Assembly (NCBI RefSeq): GCF_009765755.1
Contig: NZ_LMUV01000011.1
Location: forward strand, 661,690-725,689
Direction of reading: 5' to 3'
Length of the DNA: 64,000 bases
DNA from: Rhodanobacter sp. L36
Lineage (GTDB): Bacteria; Pseudomonadota; Gammaproteobacteria; Xanthomonadales; Rhodanobacteraceae
Below are positions 19,501-26,785 of the stretch, piece after piece. The notes under the pieces are model-generated. The model searched no databases. It saw only the letters and a program-made list of their open reading frames with translations, and was not told where the DNA came from. Made by a program: the position numbers and the translations under genes. Position 1 is the stretch's first letter; each line of letters begins with the position of its first letter.

Positions 19501-22500
19501 GGGTGTCACCGGTAGCAACAACACTGCTACCGGCGTGGGCGCGGGCTTGCAGGTAACGGGCGACAACAACGTCGCGATCGGTAACGCTGCCGGAACGCTC
19601 ACCACGATTGGAGCCAATGATGTTCTCACCGGCGGTGTGCTTTCGGTGAACAACACGGTAGCCGTCGGCAACAGCGCGCTAGCTTCTGCAGACAACGCAG
19701 TAGCCATCGGCAAGGGTGCGCAGGCCACTGGCAGCAATGCGATTTCGCTCGGCAACGGCAACGTGGTGAGCGGGGCAAACTCGGGTGCCTTTGGCGATCC
19801 AAGCACCGTGTCGGGTACGGGTTCGTACGCGGTCGGCAACAACAACACCGTCGCCAACAACAGCACGTTGGTGATGGGCAGCGGCGTGACCACGACGCAG
19901 GACAACAGCGTGGTGCTGGGCAATGCCTCCACCGACCGCGCGGCCACCACCGAAAGCGGCGACACGATCAACGGCAAGCCATATACCTATGCCGGTGCGG
20001 GTTCGGCAGCCAACGGCGTAGTGAGCGTGGGCGCGGCAGGCGAGGAGCGCCAGATCATCAACGTGGCGTCGGGACGGGTTGCGGGCGACAGCACCGATGC
20101 GGTCAACGGCTCGCAGCTGTTTGCCACCAATTCGGCGATCGATGATCTGTCCACCACAGTCACGGCGAACAAGACCCACTACTACAGTGTCAACTCCGCC
20201 ATTACGGGGGCGAGCAGCAATTACGACAACGATGGCGCGACAGGTGCGAATAGTCTGGCAGCAGGCGTAAATGCCACGGCCGGCGGCATCTATGCGACCT
20301 CGACCGGATATGCGAATACAGCCTCAGGTGATTACAGCGCGGCATTCGGCAATCAAAATGCCGCGTCCGGCGACAGCGCTGTAGCACTGGGCGTAGCCAA
20401 CACAGCAAGCGGTTTGCAAGCGACCGCTGTGGGCAGCGGCAGCACCGCCTCGGGCAACCAAAGTTCTGTGTTTGGCACGGCAAATACGGCCAGCGGGCAG
20501 TTTGCTAGCGCACTTGGTTACGGCAACACTGCGAGCGGTGCGCAAGCTGTCGCTCTCGGTTATTCGACCTCTGCCAATGGTGTCAACAGCTTTGCTGCGG
20601 GGAGTGGAGCGACCGCGGGCGCCGATGACACCGTCGCCGTCGGCACTTCTGCGCTGGCGAATTTCGCCGGCGACGTGGCCCTGGGGGCTGGTTCGGTGAC
20701 GGCGGCGGCAGTTGCGACAACGAGCGGCACAATCAACGGCGTAGCCTATAGCTATGCCGGCACGGCGCCGACCAGCACGGTAAGCGTGGGGGGGGTAGGC
20801 ACCGAGCGCACGATCACCAACGTTGCGGCGGGTCGGGTTACCGGCAGCAGCACCGATGCGGTCAACGGCTCGCAGCTGTTTGCCACCAATTCGGCGATTG
20901 ACGATCTGTCCACCACTGTCACGAATACCGCGACGCATTACTACAGTGTCAACGACGGCGGCGTACATAGCGGCAACTTTGCCAACGATGGTGCGCTGGG
21001 TTCGAACAGCCTGGCCGCCGGTGTGAATGCAAGTACGGCGGTGGGGGCGGCCAATGCCGTGGCGATCGGCTACGGCGCCAGCGCTGAAGGCTTGCAAAGC
21101 ACGGCGATCGGCCAAGGCTCGACGACGCTCGGCAACTTCGGCACGGCAATTGGTGGTGGGGACTACACCAATCCGGCGAAGGTCAATAGCGCAGGCCGCT
21201 TCGGCACAGCGGTGGGCTTCGGTTCGCAGGCCGACGGCGTGGGTGACACGGCGATGGGCACGTACGCCAACACCGGTGGTGCAAATCCGGCCGATCCGAA
21301 CGACGACAGCACTGATTCCTATCGCACAGCGGTGGGTTACAAGGCTTCGGCAACAGGCGATACGTCAGTAGCCGTGGGCGCCTTCAACAGCGCAAGCGGC
21401 GCGCGCAGCGTGGCATTGGGTTACAACGCCACGGCCAACAACGACGACAGCGTGGCGCTCGGCTCCAATGCAGTGACGGGTACGGTGAACCTCACGCCAA
21501 ACGCGACGATCAACGGCACAACGTACAACTTTGCCGGTGCGACTGCTGGTGTGACCAGTGTGGTATCCGTCGGTGCGGTCGGTGCGGAACGCCAGATCAC
21601 CAACGTGGCGGCCGGTCGTGTAACTGCGACCAGCACCGATGCGGTGAACGGCAGTCAGCTGTTTGCGACAAACACGGAAGTGGACAACATCGGTACCACC
21701 ATCAACACCATCAATAACGGTGGTGGCATCAAGTACTTCCACGCCAACTCGACGCTGGCGGACAGTCAGGCAGTGGGTACGGACAGCACTGCGGTTGGTC
21801 CGAACGCGATCGCCAACAATGCCAACGACGTGGCGCTGGGTTCCAACTCGGTGACGGCGGCGGCTGTTGCCACGACCGGCGCCACCATCAACGGCAACGC
21901 GTACACCTTCGCCGGCAGCACCCCGACCAGCACGGTGAGCGTGGGCGGCGTGGGCAGCGAGCGGACCATCACCAATGTCGCCGCCGGTCAGCTGAGCAGC
22001 ACCAGCACGGATGCGGTGAACGGCAGCGAGCTGTTTGCAACCAACACGGAAGTGGGCGACATCGGTACCACCGTCAACACCATCAACAACGGTGGCGGCA
22101 TCAAGTACTTCCACGCCAACTCGACGCTGGCGGACAGCCAGGCGCTCGGCACCGACAGCACCGCAGTCGGTCCGAACGCGATCGCCAACAACGCCAACGA
22201 TGTGGCGCTGGGTTCCAACAGCACCACCGCCGCGGCCGTCGGTACCACCGGCGCCACCATCGGCGGCGTGGCGTTCACCTTCGCCGGTGGCGCTCCGACC
22301 AGCACGGTCAGCGTGGGCACGGTGGGCAATGAGCGAACGATTACCAACGTGGCCGCTGGTCGCCTCAACGCGACCAGCACCGATGCGGTGAACGGCAGTG
22401 AGTTGTTTGCCACCAACCAGCAGGTGACTCAGAACACCACCGACATCAGCAACATCAACAATGGTGGTGGCATCAAGTACTTCCACGCCAATTCGACAGG

Positions 22501-23698
22501 TGCGGACAGCGCGGCTCTGGGCGTGGACAGTGTTGCGATCGGCGTCAATGCCACGGCCAACAACGACGGTGACGTCGCGCTCGGTGCGGGCTCCGTCACG
22601 GCGGCTGCCGTGGATACCGCCAGCGTGACGATCAACGGCGTGACCTACAACTTTGCGGGCATCAACCCCGCGAACGTGGTCAGCGTGGGCAGCGTGGGCA
22701 ACGAACGCCAGCTCACCAATGTGGCAGCCGGGCAGGTAACGGCCACCAGTACCGATGCGGTCAACGGCTCCCAGCTGTATGCCACCAACCAGGCGGTGGA
22801 TAACCTAGGCACCGTGGTCAGCAACATCAACAACGGAAACGTCAACAGCAAGTACTTCCACGCTAACTCGACAGCCGCCGATAGCCAGGCGACGGGTACG
22901 AATGCCGTGGCCATCGGCCCGACCTCCGTGGCCTCTGGCAACAGCAGCATTGCTGCCGGAAACGGCAGCATGGCATCCGGTCAGAACAGCACGGCCATGG
23001 GTAATGCCAGCACAGCCTCGGGCCAGAGCAGCACGGCGATCGGTGATGGTGCTCAGGCGATCAACGACAACAGCGTAGCGATCGGCTCGGGTTCAGTCAC
23101 AGATCGGGACAACAGCGTTTCGGTGGGTTCGGCGGGCAACGAGCGCCAGATCACCGATGTAGCTGCCGGAACTGCGAACACCGACGCGGTGAACGTGAGC
23201 CAGTTGAAGCAGTCGGTGTCGGCGGCGCAGGCAGGTAATGTGCAGTACAACACTAACGTCGACGGCAGCGTGGACTATCACAACGTTACGCTGGATCCGG
23301 GTGGCGATCCGACGGTGATCCACAATCTTGGTGCGGGTACGGCAAACACCGACGGAGTGAACGTCGGCCAGTTGAACCAAGGGATCACGACCGCCGAGAA
23401 CTGGGCCAAGAACTACACGGACCAGAAACTCAGCACGATCAACAGCGAACTCAACACGATCGGCAACCGTGCGAACGGTGGCGTCGCTTCGGCCATGGCC
23501 ATGGCCAGCCTGCCTCAGGCCTACCAGCCTAACCAGAGCTCGGCGGCTGTTGCGCTGGGCAACTTCCACGGCGAGACAGGTATTGCGGTCGGTGTCTCTA
23601 CCATTACCGAGAGCGGTCATTACATTTTCAAGGTGAATGCTTCGGCCAACACGCGCGGCGATGCTGGCGTGGGCGTGGGAGCTGCAGTGGTCTGGTGA
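10595..23698 (+). CDS. Giant trimeric autotransporter adhesin (YadA-like, 4,367 aa)
   Basis: This surface adhesin forms trimers anchored in the outer membrane. The N-terminus has an extended signal peptide (MNKIYSKVWNKSLGQLVVAS, hydrophobic core about 47-60, cleavage near residue 65 after FAQ). Thousands of residues of YadA-type head repeats (AIGxxAxAxGxxS patterns) follow, interrupted by about 16 neck/stalk connectors of the form ERQITNVAAG...TDAVNxSQL, eight of them with a following THYYSVN segment. Three blocks use a 16-residue repeat. The C-terminus is a YadA anchor ending in GVGVGAAVVW, with the terminal aromatic residue needed for outer-membrane insertion. The frame is intact over 13.1 kb despite many near-identical repeats. 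The sigma factor and kinase lie divergently upstream; an OmpA-like lipoprotein gene follows by 92 bp. Confidence 0.97.
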   Translation: MNKIYSKVWNKSLGQLVVASELASGQQGGQASEGASRSSHPARGNGFALLTLAIMLALPGGVFAQSSGVGGAGNSSFWESPSASQCNSGGFTGTTASVAANAGYAVAMGCGAFATNDSYSLGRNAGVGEKQSATSTGAVSNINIGTNSGEMIGDASFTNGFNNISIGEFTNYGIDTNLGIAIGQYAMATGGVGNSVALGQRAYANGGSAVSIGNASAATGTGTIALGYRAGDGSAPVLTGNHATGAVTSAAGDGTGGSWNTIVGAQAGQRLTGSQNLVSGDLAGNNLKGNNNVALGYEANNPGGSAYTGDTDAGGANWSGPAAQVVVNNTVALGNNTIVTGSSGVAIGDSASATKAADIAVGDLSKASGGNSLAAGAGAIAIGASSTALGNGANANGFGDVSVGLSAGFLAGGQYNLALGSQAGLNASGLYDVAIGNGALTGAKGNQNTSIGVGSGYTVTGDQNVAVGSLAGRQVTGTSNVALGTSSGSGITADNTVSIGSSSEANATGDIALGQNSVAGASGGSKVNDIALGVGAQATGGNSISIGTGNKVSGANSGAFGDPNAISGTGSYAVGNNNTVANNNTFVVGSGVTTTQDNSVVLGNASADRAATTEAGGTINSKAYTYAGAGSAANGVVSVGAAGRERQIINVAAGKVSGTSTDAVNGSQLFATNSAINDLGTQVNTNTTNISSLDGRVTTVEGDVTTLGDQVTDIDDHGTKYFHANSTGTDSTPTGLNSVAIGQAAVATNANDVALGAGSVTAAPTLPAYNPGTGTLSGTAPTSVVSVGSAGNERQITNVAAGSASTDAVNVSQLQSLAGTITAGQTHYYSVNNGGAQGGNYDNDGATGSNAMAAGKDASASGIQSTAVGFQTNAAGVISVAVGDGASTTGQGDIAIGAGATADSGTAIGYMTAASNGGQAFGFASKATGSISVALGNEAQASGTGSLSVGIVSNASGNDATAIGLGSQATGNSTIAIGYGAAAAGVNSISIGTSNIVSGDNSGAFGDPSTVSGTGSYSVGNSNNIAANNAFAIGSNITIASGLDGSVALGNNSSVAAPTAAYNPGTSTLSGTSPASVVSVGSSGAERQITNVAAGGAPTDAVNVSQLQSLASDVTAGQTHYYSVNDGGTPGGNYNNDGATGLNSIASGVAATATGVSDIALGNGAATGTTTLPVNSTAGAVSGYNVAIGSGASATGGATLSWQNQTVPTGSIAIGLGATVNDQNSVAIGDNAAVTGGTINSEGNAAINGTITAADPGSQNQSVIALGGIVSAAHGSTSGADGNQGLVVGPNSYVTTDGPGSSNGGGAVFGATVSATGGGINSGFLAGGFGYLLAANGGANLNIAALASTVSADQGAINFDVFALGDGTNVSTSGAGSFTQGLLVAGSNNTFTNNSGATATGNTVLGDSNTVLGAITAGTAIGQGNQIGTDATASAITSAVAIGQNNQAQANQTIAIGTGNNVSGVGSGAIGDPSTVSGTGSYSLGNNNTVAADNAFAIGSNIAIASGLDGSVALGSNSSVAAPTAAYNPGTSTLSGTSPASVVSVGSSGAERQITNVAAGGAPTDAVNVSQLQSLASDVTAGQTHYYSVNDGGTQGGNYNNDGATGTNSLASGVSASAVGNGSTAIGVNALATGNGSIAIGDGAGLGAIPDPITGNQDDVAIGRQAGQNVTGYQNVGIGLNAGANVTGNSNSAFGVAAGFHVTGSSNTATGLQAGQFVTGSQNAADGLAAGVEVAGDANTAMGAIAGNAVTGTGNSAYGASAGSSVSGNQNTATGSDAGESVTGDYNVATGVSAGFLVAGDNNVASGRQAGIEVSGSANTAEGAGAGAGVTGSNNVALGSGAGTAWKFDASGNPTTASTLTVNNTVALGSAAVGGLDNAVAIGAGATASASAGDVALGSGSVTAAPSGPAYNPGTGTLAGISPTSVVSVGSAGNERQIQNVAAGSAATDAVNVSQLQSLATDVTAGQTHYYSVNDGGTQSGNFNNDGASGTNSLAAGTDAVATGDGSVAIGDKAKANGVGATAVGGSAFAGGDNSISLGQSFAFGQNSTALGTSSNAIGNQSVTLGYYAFADGDNSIALGSGAIATNANDVALGAGSITAAPSGPAYNPGTSTLAGVSPTSVVSVGGVGNERQITNVAAGSVATDAVNVSQLQSLASDVTAGQTHYYSVNDGGTQGGNYNNDGATGTNSLAAGVNATASGQSSVAVGNSANANGLNAIAVGLGSSAGGDSVAIGRGAAATDLQATAVGTGSVASGPVSTALGTGAQALGSGSEALGSATEADGFHSVAIGYGTVTSGDYAIASGTGASSTGFASTALGASSSAATDYATALGFSAQATAAGDVALGSGSVTTAPTGPAYNPGTGTLAGTSPASVVSVGSAGNERQIQNVAAGSAATDAVNVSQLQSLASNVTARQTHYYSVNDGGAQGGNYNNDGATGSNSLAAGVNASATGAFDIAVGNTAATYGGTAGGTNNIAMGQNSVAGVAAGTPGTTSGSGNVAIGTNAFAGLNRNPNGSGEDDNSIAIGTNATASTNSGVAVGDTANAVGSEGSAIGFHAQETGHQANALGAYAIASAQSSLAVGTNATASGDYSQAFGNFSSSSGISSVAIGFTETADGYGSTSVGAFNTATSDSATAVGFANQANGTGSIALGDGNAANGANSISIGTGNVVSGANSGALGDPSTVSGTGSYSIGNNNTVSGNNAFVLGSNVTDAVDNSVALGANTTVAAANTAYYNPGTGPLSGTASGAVSVGASGAEREITNVAPGSNATDAVNVSQLQSLAQTVTAGQTHYYSVNDGGMQGGNYNNDGATGANALAAGVGASAAGVNAIAIGTGAGTGGIATNANNVAIGNGAGQNVDGVDNDALGDSAGQNVAGSNNHAFGDGAGRNVTGSGNVSTGTVAGQSVTGDNNESYGASAGSDVTGTGNIGVGNWAGNTVAGSQNTATGRIAGNSVQGDRNTAAGYYAGAGVTGSNNTATGVGAGLQVTGDNNVAIGNAAGTLTTIGANDVLTGGVLSVNNTVAVGNSALASADNAVAIGKGAQATGSNAISLGNGNVVSGANSGAFGDPSTVSGTGSYAVGNNNTVANNSTLVMGSGVTTTQDNSVVLGNASTDRAATTESGDTINGKPYTYAGAGSAANGVVSVGAAGEERQIINVASGRVAGDSTDAVNGSQLFATNSAIDDLSTTVTANKTHYYSVNSAITGASSNYDNDGATGANSLAAGVNATAGGIYATSTGYANTASGDYSAAFGNQNAASGDSAVALGVANTASGLQATAVGSGSTASGNQSSVFGTANTASGQFASALGYGNTASGAQAVALGYSTSANGVNSFAAGSGATAGADDTVAVGTSALANFAGDVALGAGSVTAAAVATTSGTINGVAYSYAGTAPTSTVSVGGVGTERTITNVAAGRVTGSSTDAVNGSQLFATNSAIDDLSTTVTNTATHYYSVNDGGVHSGNFANDGALGSNSLAAGVNASTAVGAANAVAIGYGASAEGLQSTAIGQGSTTLGNFGTAIGGGDYTNPAKVNSAGRFGTAVGFGSQADGVGDTAMGTYANTGGANPADPNDDSTDSYRTAVGYKASATGDTSVAVGAFNSASGARSVALGYNATANNDDSVALGSNAVTGTVNLTPNATINGTTYNFAGATAGVTSVVSVGAVGAERQITNVAAGRVTATSTDAVNGSQLFATNTEVDNIGTTINTINNGGGIKYFHANSTLADSQAVGTDSTAVGPNAIANNANDVALGSNSVTAAAVATTGATINGNAYTFAGSTPTSTVSVGGVGSERTITNVAAGQLSSTSTDAVNGSELFATNTEVGDIGTTVNTINNGGGIKYFHANSTLADSQALGTDSTAVGPNAIANNANDVALGSNSTTAAAVGTTGATIGGVAFTFAGGAPTSTVSVGTVGNERTITNVAAGRLNATSTDAVNGSELFATNQQVTQNTTDISNINNGGGIKYFHANSTGADSAALGVDSVAIGVNATANNDGDVALGAGSVTAAAVDTASVTINGVTYNFAGINPANVVSVGSVGNERQLTNVAAGQVTATSTDAVNGSQLYATNQAVDNLGTVVSNINNGNVNSKYFHANSTAADSQATGTNAVAIGPTSVASGNSSIAAGNGSMASGQNSTAMGNASTASGQSSTAIGDGAQAINDNSVAIGSGSVTDRDNSVSVGSAGNERQITDVAAGTANTDAVNVSQLKQSVSAAQAGNVQYNTNVDGSVDYHNVTLDPGGDPTVIHNLGAGTANTDGVNVGQLNQGITTAENWAKNYTDQKLSTINSELNTIGNRANGGVASAMAMASLPQAYQPNQSSAAVALGNFHGETGIAVGVSTITESGHYIFKVNASANTRGDAGVGVGAAVVW
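11806..12050 (+). repeat. 16-residue head repeats, block 1 (5 units)
   Basis: Within the adhesin, five consecutive units of 16 residues (48 bp) follow the pattern GxxAGxxVTGxxNxAx, for example GSLAGRQVTGTSNVAL. This differs from the usual 14-residue YadA head repeat. Confidence 0.75.
15566..16125 (+). repeat. 16-residue head repeats, block 2 (11 units)
   Basis: Eleven tandem units hold an exact 16-residue period, for example GLNAGANVTGNSNSAF then GVAAGFHVTGSSNTAT. Positions 1 (Gly), 5 (Gly), 8 (Val), 10 (Gly) and 13 (Asn) are nearly invariant. The block ends in GSGAGTAW before the next connector. Confidence 0.85.
19132..19600 (+). repeat. 16-residue head repeats, block 3 (9 units)
   Basis: Nine units have the same period and pattern as block 2, for example GTVAGQSVTGDNNESY and GYYAGAGVTGSNNTAT. 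They end in GNAAGTL. The consensus is the same as in block 2 but individual units differ, so the blocks are not recent copies of each other. Confidence 0.85.
21731..22849 (+). repeat. Tandem 372-bp adhesin modules
   Basis: The sequence encoding KYFHANST recurs at 21731, 22103, 22475 and 22850, giving periods of 372, 372 and 375 bp. Each module has a KYFHANS start, a short head, a SVGxVGxER connector and a TDAVNGSxLxATN neck. The first two modules are nearly identical over their first half (TLADSQ...NNANDVALGSN). Confidence 0.9.
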
Positions 23699-23790
23699 TT
23701 GCGATGACTGCGACGCTTTGCGAATTTCCGTAAGGCGTCGATTCCTTGAAGCGGTGCGCCGGATGCGCGCCCACCAATAACGAGAACGAC

Positions 23791-24624
23791 ATGCAAATTT
23801 CATTGACAAAAAGTATGGGAATGGCTGCTGTGTTGCTGTTTGCGGGAGCACTGTGCGCCTGCGGCAACATCAGCCACAAAGTCGCTGCCGATGGCAGTAC
23901 TGCGGAGCAGCTAATCTGGCCATCGCCTCAAAGCGCAATCTCGATCCACAGAGACGGCACATTTCCAAACGTATCGGATCTGCGCCTTATCCAGTCTGGT
24001 ATGAACAAACAGCAGATTCTGCAGCTGATAGGTGCACCTCACTTCAGCGAAGGCGTGTGGGGCGTACGCGAATGGAACTATCTGTTCAATTTTCGCAAGC
24101 CTGGATCCGATGAAGTAACACAGTGTCAATACAAGGTGTTGTTTGACGAACAGAAGCTGGCGCGCAGCTTTTACTGGAAGCCGGAGTCCTGCGGAGCCCT
24201 GCTGAAAGAAGAGAAGGCCGGCGCGCCGCAAGTCGTCAAGGAGCAGACGTTTACTTTGCAATCCGATGCGCTATTTGCTTTTGACCGCTCTGGCTTGAAG
24301 GATATCAAGCCAGGCGGCACCGAACAGTTAGTGCAACTAGCGAAGAAAGTCGAAGCTATCCAAGGAGAAGTTCGCCACATTCACGTTGTCGGTTACACCG
24401 ATCGCCTGGGTGACGATACCTACAATCAAACATTGTCCGAAAAGCGCGCTGACACTGTCATGCAGGTGCTTCAGGAGAACGGCGTCCCCGCAGATCGCAT
24501 GAACTCGGAAGGAAGAGGTGAATCTGATCCGGTCACAATGTGTGACATCAAGGATCATGTTGCTTTGATTGCTTGTCTCGCGCCGAATCGTCGTGTCGAA
24601 GTGCGGGTTGATGGCGCTCAATAG
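23791..24624 (+). CDS. OmpA-family lipoprotein with SmpA/OmlA-like domain
   Basis: This 277-aa outer-membrane lipoprotein starts at ATG 23791, where the signal MQISLTKSMGMAAVLLFAGALCAC begins; an earlier in-frame start lacks this. Cys24 is the likely acylated residue. An SmpA/OmlA-like domain follows (SDLRLIQSGMNKQQILQLIG, a BamE-type pattern), then a C-terminal OmpA domain (FAFDRSG...VGYTDRLGDDTYNQTLSEKRA, about 175-277) that binds peptidoglycan. It lies 92 bp after the adhesin gene on the same strand. It probably helps anchor or assemble the adhesin at the cell wall, an inference from position. Similar pairs occur downstream of YadA-like genes in other proteobacteria. Confidence 0.88.
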   Translation: MQISLTKSMGMAAVLLFAGALCACGNISHKVAADGSTAEQLIWPSPQSAISIHRDGTFPNVSDLRLIQSGMNKQQILQLIGAPHFSEGVWGVREWNYLFNFRKPGSDEVTQCQYKVLFDEQKLARSFYWKPESCGALLKEEKAGAPQVVKEQTFTLQSDALFAFDRSGLKDIKPGGTEQLVQLAKKVEAIQGEVRHIHVVGYTDRLGDDTYNQTLSEKRADTVMQVLQENGVPADRMNSEGRGESDPVTMCDIKDHVALIACLAPNRRVEVRVDGAQ

Positions 24625-24644
24625 GGTGGATGCCAACTCGTCGA

Positions 24645-24668
24645 TGACCAGTCGAACCTGACTGGTCA
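24645..24668 (+). terminator. Hairpin after the adhesin-lipoprotein unit
   Basis: TGACCAGTC (24645-24653) and GACTGGTCA (24660-24668) form a perfect 9-bp stem with loop GAACCT. No T-run follows, so it may be a factor-dependent or weak terminator or an mRNA-stabilising hairpin. The rest of the 337-bp gap to the LysR gene shows no gene. Confidence 0.5.
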
Positions 24669-24961
24669 CACTGACAAGTTTATGGTGATCGTGTCTACGA
24701 CACGTACTACCAAGGCCTCGATCTCTCGATCGTAGCGTTCGTTTTTGCAGAAATATTTGTGTACGGATCTACCTGTCGCGTGGCTGCGATTGTGAGTGGG
24801 CGGCACCATGATGACAAGGCGATAAGTCCTGGGCTTGGTGGACTAATGAAACGCACACAAGTAGCCGAACAGGAAGCGTTTTCTACTAAAAGAGGGTCAC
24901 CTCGTGTCAGTAGACTCATAGGTCCAGTTGGTAATTAAAGAAGGTTTTTGCAGAAAAATAC

Positions 24962-25867
24962 GTGGACAAGCTTGATCAATACCGTGTTTTTACCCAGGTT
25001 GCCGAGATGGGCAGTTTTATCAAAACTGCCCATGCTTTGAGTTTGCCACGCGCTTCGGTCTCTGCTGCCATTCAGCAGCTCGAATCAAGCATGAGTACGC
25101 GCTTGCTGCATCGGACGACTCGTCAGGTTCGCTTGACTACGGATGGCGCTCAATTGTTGGATCGCATTCGCTTGCTTTTGGCTGATGCGGAAGATATCGA
25201 TCAACTGTTCAATACGGGTGTACACAAGATTTCGGGACGACTCAATGTTGATGTGCCTAGTCGAATCGCCCGCCGACTGATCGCTCCCGCACTATCAAGC
25301 CTTTTTCGTTGCTACCCACGTTTACGATTGGCGCTGGGGTCGACCGACCGTTTCGTCAATCTGGTGCAGGAGGGGGTGGATTGCGCGGTGCGCGTCGGCA
25401 CCTTGAGCGATAGCAGTCTAGTCGCTCGTCCTCTTGGATATATCACATTGATTAATTGCGCCGCGGATAGCTATCTACGTGACCATGGTGTGCCTACAAC
25501 GCCGGAAGATCTGACTCATGCTCATTGGTCTGTCGGATATACCTCGAGCTCGACGGGGCGGGAGCTGCCTTGGGAATACCTTGTCTCGGGCAATCCAGAG
25601 CTCGTCACGATGCCGAGTCGTGTGATTGTAAACAATATCGAGAATTACATAGCTTGCAGTTTATCCGGCATGGGATTGATCCAGGTTCCACGTTTCGAGG
25701 TGCAGCACCTTCTCGACAAGGGTGAGCTAACGGAAGTTATGCCGGATTTTCGTGCTTCACCGATGCCCATGTCGATTGTCTATCCGCACCGTCGACAGCG
25801 TTCAAGGCGAGTTAGCGCCTTCATTGAATGGTTCGAAGCCCTAATGCTGCCCTATTTAGACGCGTAA
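24962..25867 (+). CDS. LysR-family transcriptional regulator
   Basis: This 301-aa DNA-binding regulator starts at GTG 24962. It has an N-terminal winged HTH (YRVFTQVAEMGSFIKTAHAL, then LPRASVSAAIQQLE and RLLHRTTRQVRLT, residues 1-60) and a substrate-binding domain (about 90-295) with VDCAVRVGTL and YPHRRQRSRRVSAFIEWFE. The style is that of the broad AaeR/DmlR-like LysR group. No divergent target gene lies next to it, so the effector and targets cannot be guessed. The dehydrogenase operon at 28-32 kb is the nearest metabolic unit but is not adjacent. Confidence 0.9.
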   Translation: MDKLDQYRVFTQVAEMGSFIKTAHALSLPRASVSAAIQQLESSMSTRLLHRTTRQVRLTTDGAQLLDRIRLLLADAEDIDQLFNTGVHKISGRLNVDVPSRIARRLIAPALSSLFRCYPRLRLALGSTDRFVNLVQEGVDCAVRVGTLSDSSLVARPLGYITLINCAADSYLRDHGVPTTPEDLTHAHWSVGYTSSSTGRELPWEYLVSGNPELVTMPSRVIVNNIENYIACSLSGMGLIQVPRFEVQHLLDKGELTEVMPDFRASPMPMSIVYPHRRQRSRRVSAFIEWFEALMLPYLDA

Positions 25868-26440
25868 CAAAACATACGCGATCAGCGATATCCGCACTCG
25901 ATCTATCAAGACTAGGGTTCGTCCATAGCCTTCACTAGCATTCTCTTAATCAGAATGCTTTTTCCTTAAAATGCGTTATATAACTTGGTGGCCAAGCTAT
26001 CTAGAACAATCTCATGTGAGTATCAGAAAATTACTCTTGGAATTCTGCTGAGACTCTTCGAAGCAGCTTACGAAAATTTCAGACAACGATTATTTAAAAA
26101 GCTCAGTCAGGCCTACATCTATTCTTTTGATTCACGACCTTTTCGAGAGTCGCCAGCGATGCATGCAGGCCGCGCGACCGGCGCGTCATCTGGGCGAGGC
26201 AAGCACGGTAAAAATCTTTGTCGCTGAGGCTCACGATATTCAGCGCAGGCTTTTGGCCGTCAGACGGCGTCAGCGGATAAAAAAACATCGATGAGACGCA
26301 TCTGAAGTTCGATACATTAACTATAGGTGTAGATTGGGTATGCAAGCGCGTCTGTTTAACATCCAACGCGCATGTGGAGCAAAAAGGGCCTAGGCGAGAC
26401 TTTTTTGTCGAGTGGCCATTGTTTCCTGAGGAATGCCGCC
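25868..26440. other. 573-bp stretch without a supported gene
   Basis: This is an AT-rich intergenic region. Short frames exist on both strands, including one on the minus strand (26103-26366) with a DKDFYRACLAQMTRRSRG segment. None has a good start site or a recognisable family. It may hold decayed coding sequence. Confidence 0.4.
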
Positions 26441-26785
26441 ATGAACGATGTTTCGTATTGGCTTCTGGTCCTACTTCCCGTTGTCATGCCCCTAGCTGCA
26501 TACTTGCTCCTGCGTCCAACACGCTCGAGGTTTCTGACGTTGGCGGCATCAGGAGGATTGCTTGTTCTCGTTTCGCGAATCTTGGTACTTGATTGCTCCC
26601 CGTCGAGTCAACTGCTTCGAGCGGGCATCTCGAGGGTGACATCACTAGACCGTGTCGCTGAAATCGTTTCTGGAACCGGCTTCTTGGTTTTGATTAACAT
26701 CATCGTCTTGGGCTTGGCGTTGATGGAGCTGCTCGATTGGTACCAATTCCGTCGCGTAAAGCTCCGCCGAAGAGGATCTTTGTAA
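26441..26785 (+). CDS. Hypothetical inner-membrane protein (114 aa)
   Basis: ATG 26441 starts MNDVSYWLLVLLPVVMPLAA and follows a TGAGGA ribosome binding site. Three hydrophobic segments (about residues 5-23, 30-48 and 79-96) suggest an integral membrane protein with a basic C-terminal tail (RRVKLRRRG). I recognise no family. It stands alone between two gene-poor stretches, on the same strand as the LysR gene but 573 bp away. Confidence 0.6.
   Translation: MNDVSYWLLVLLPVVMPLAAYLLLRPTRSRFLTLAASGGLLVLVSRILVLDCSPSSQLLRAGISRVTSLDRVAEIVSGTGFLVLINIIVLGLALMELLDWYQFRRVKLRRRGSL

Noticed and set aside
11806..19600. Regular short repeats that might suggest a CRISPR array
   Set aside because: The 48-bp periodicity is protein-coding in one continuous adhesin frame and the units vary throughout, with no constant repeat and unique spacer pattern.
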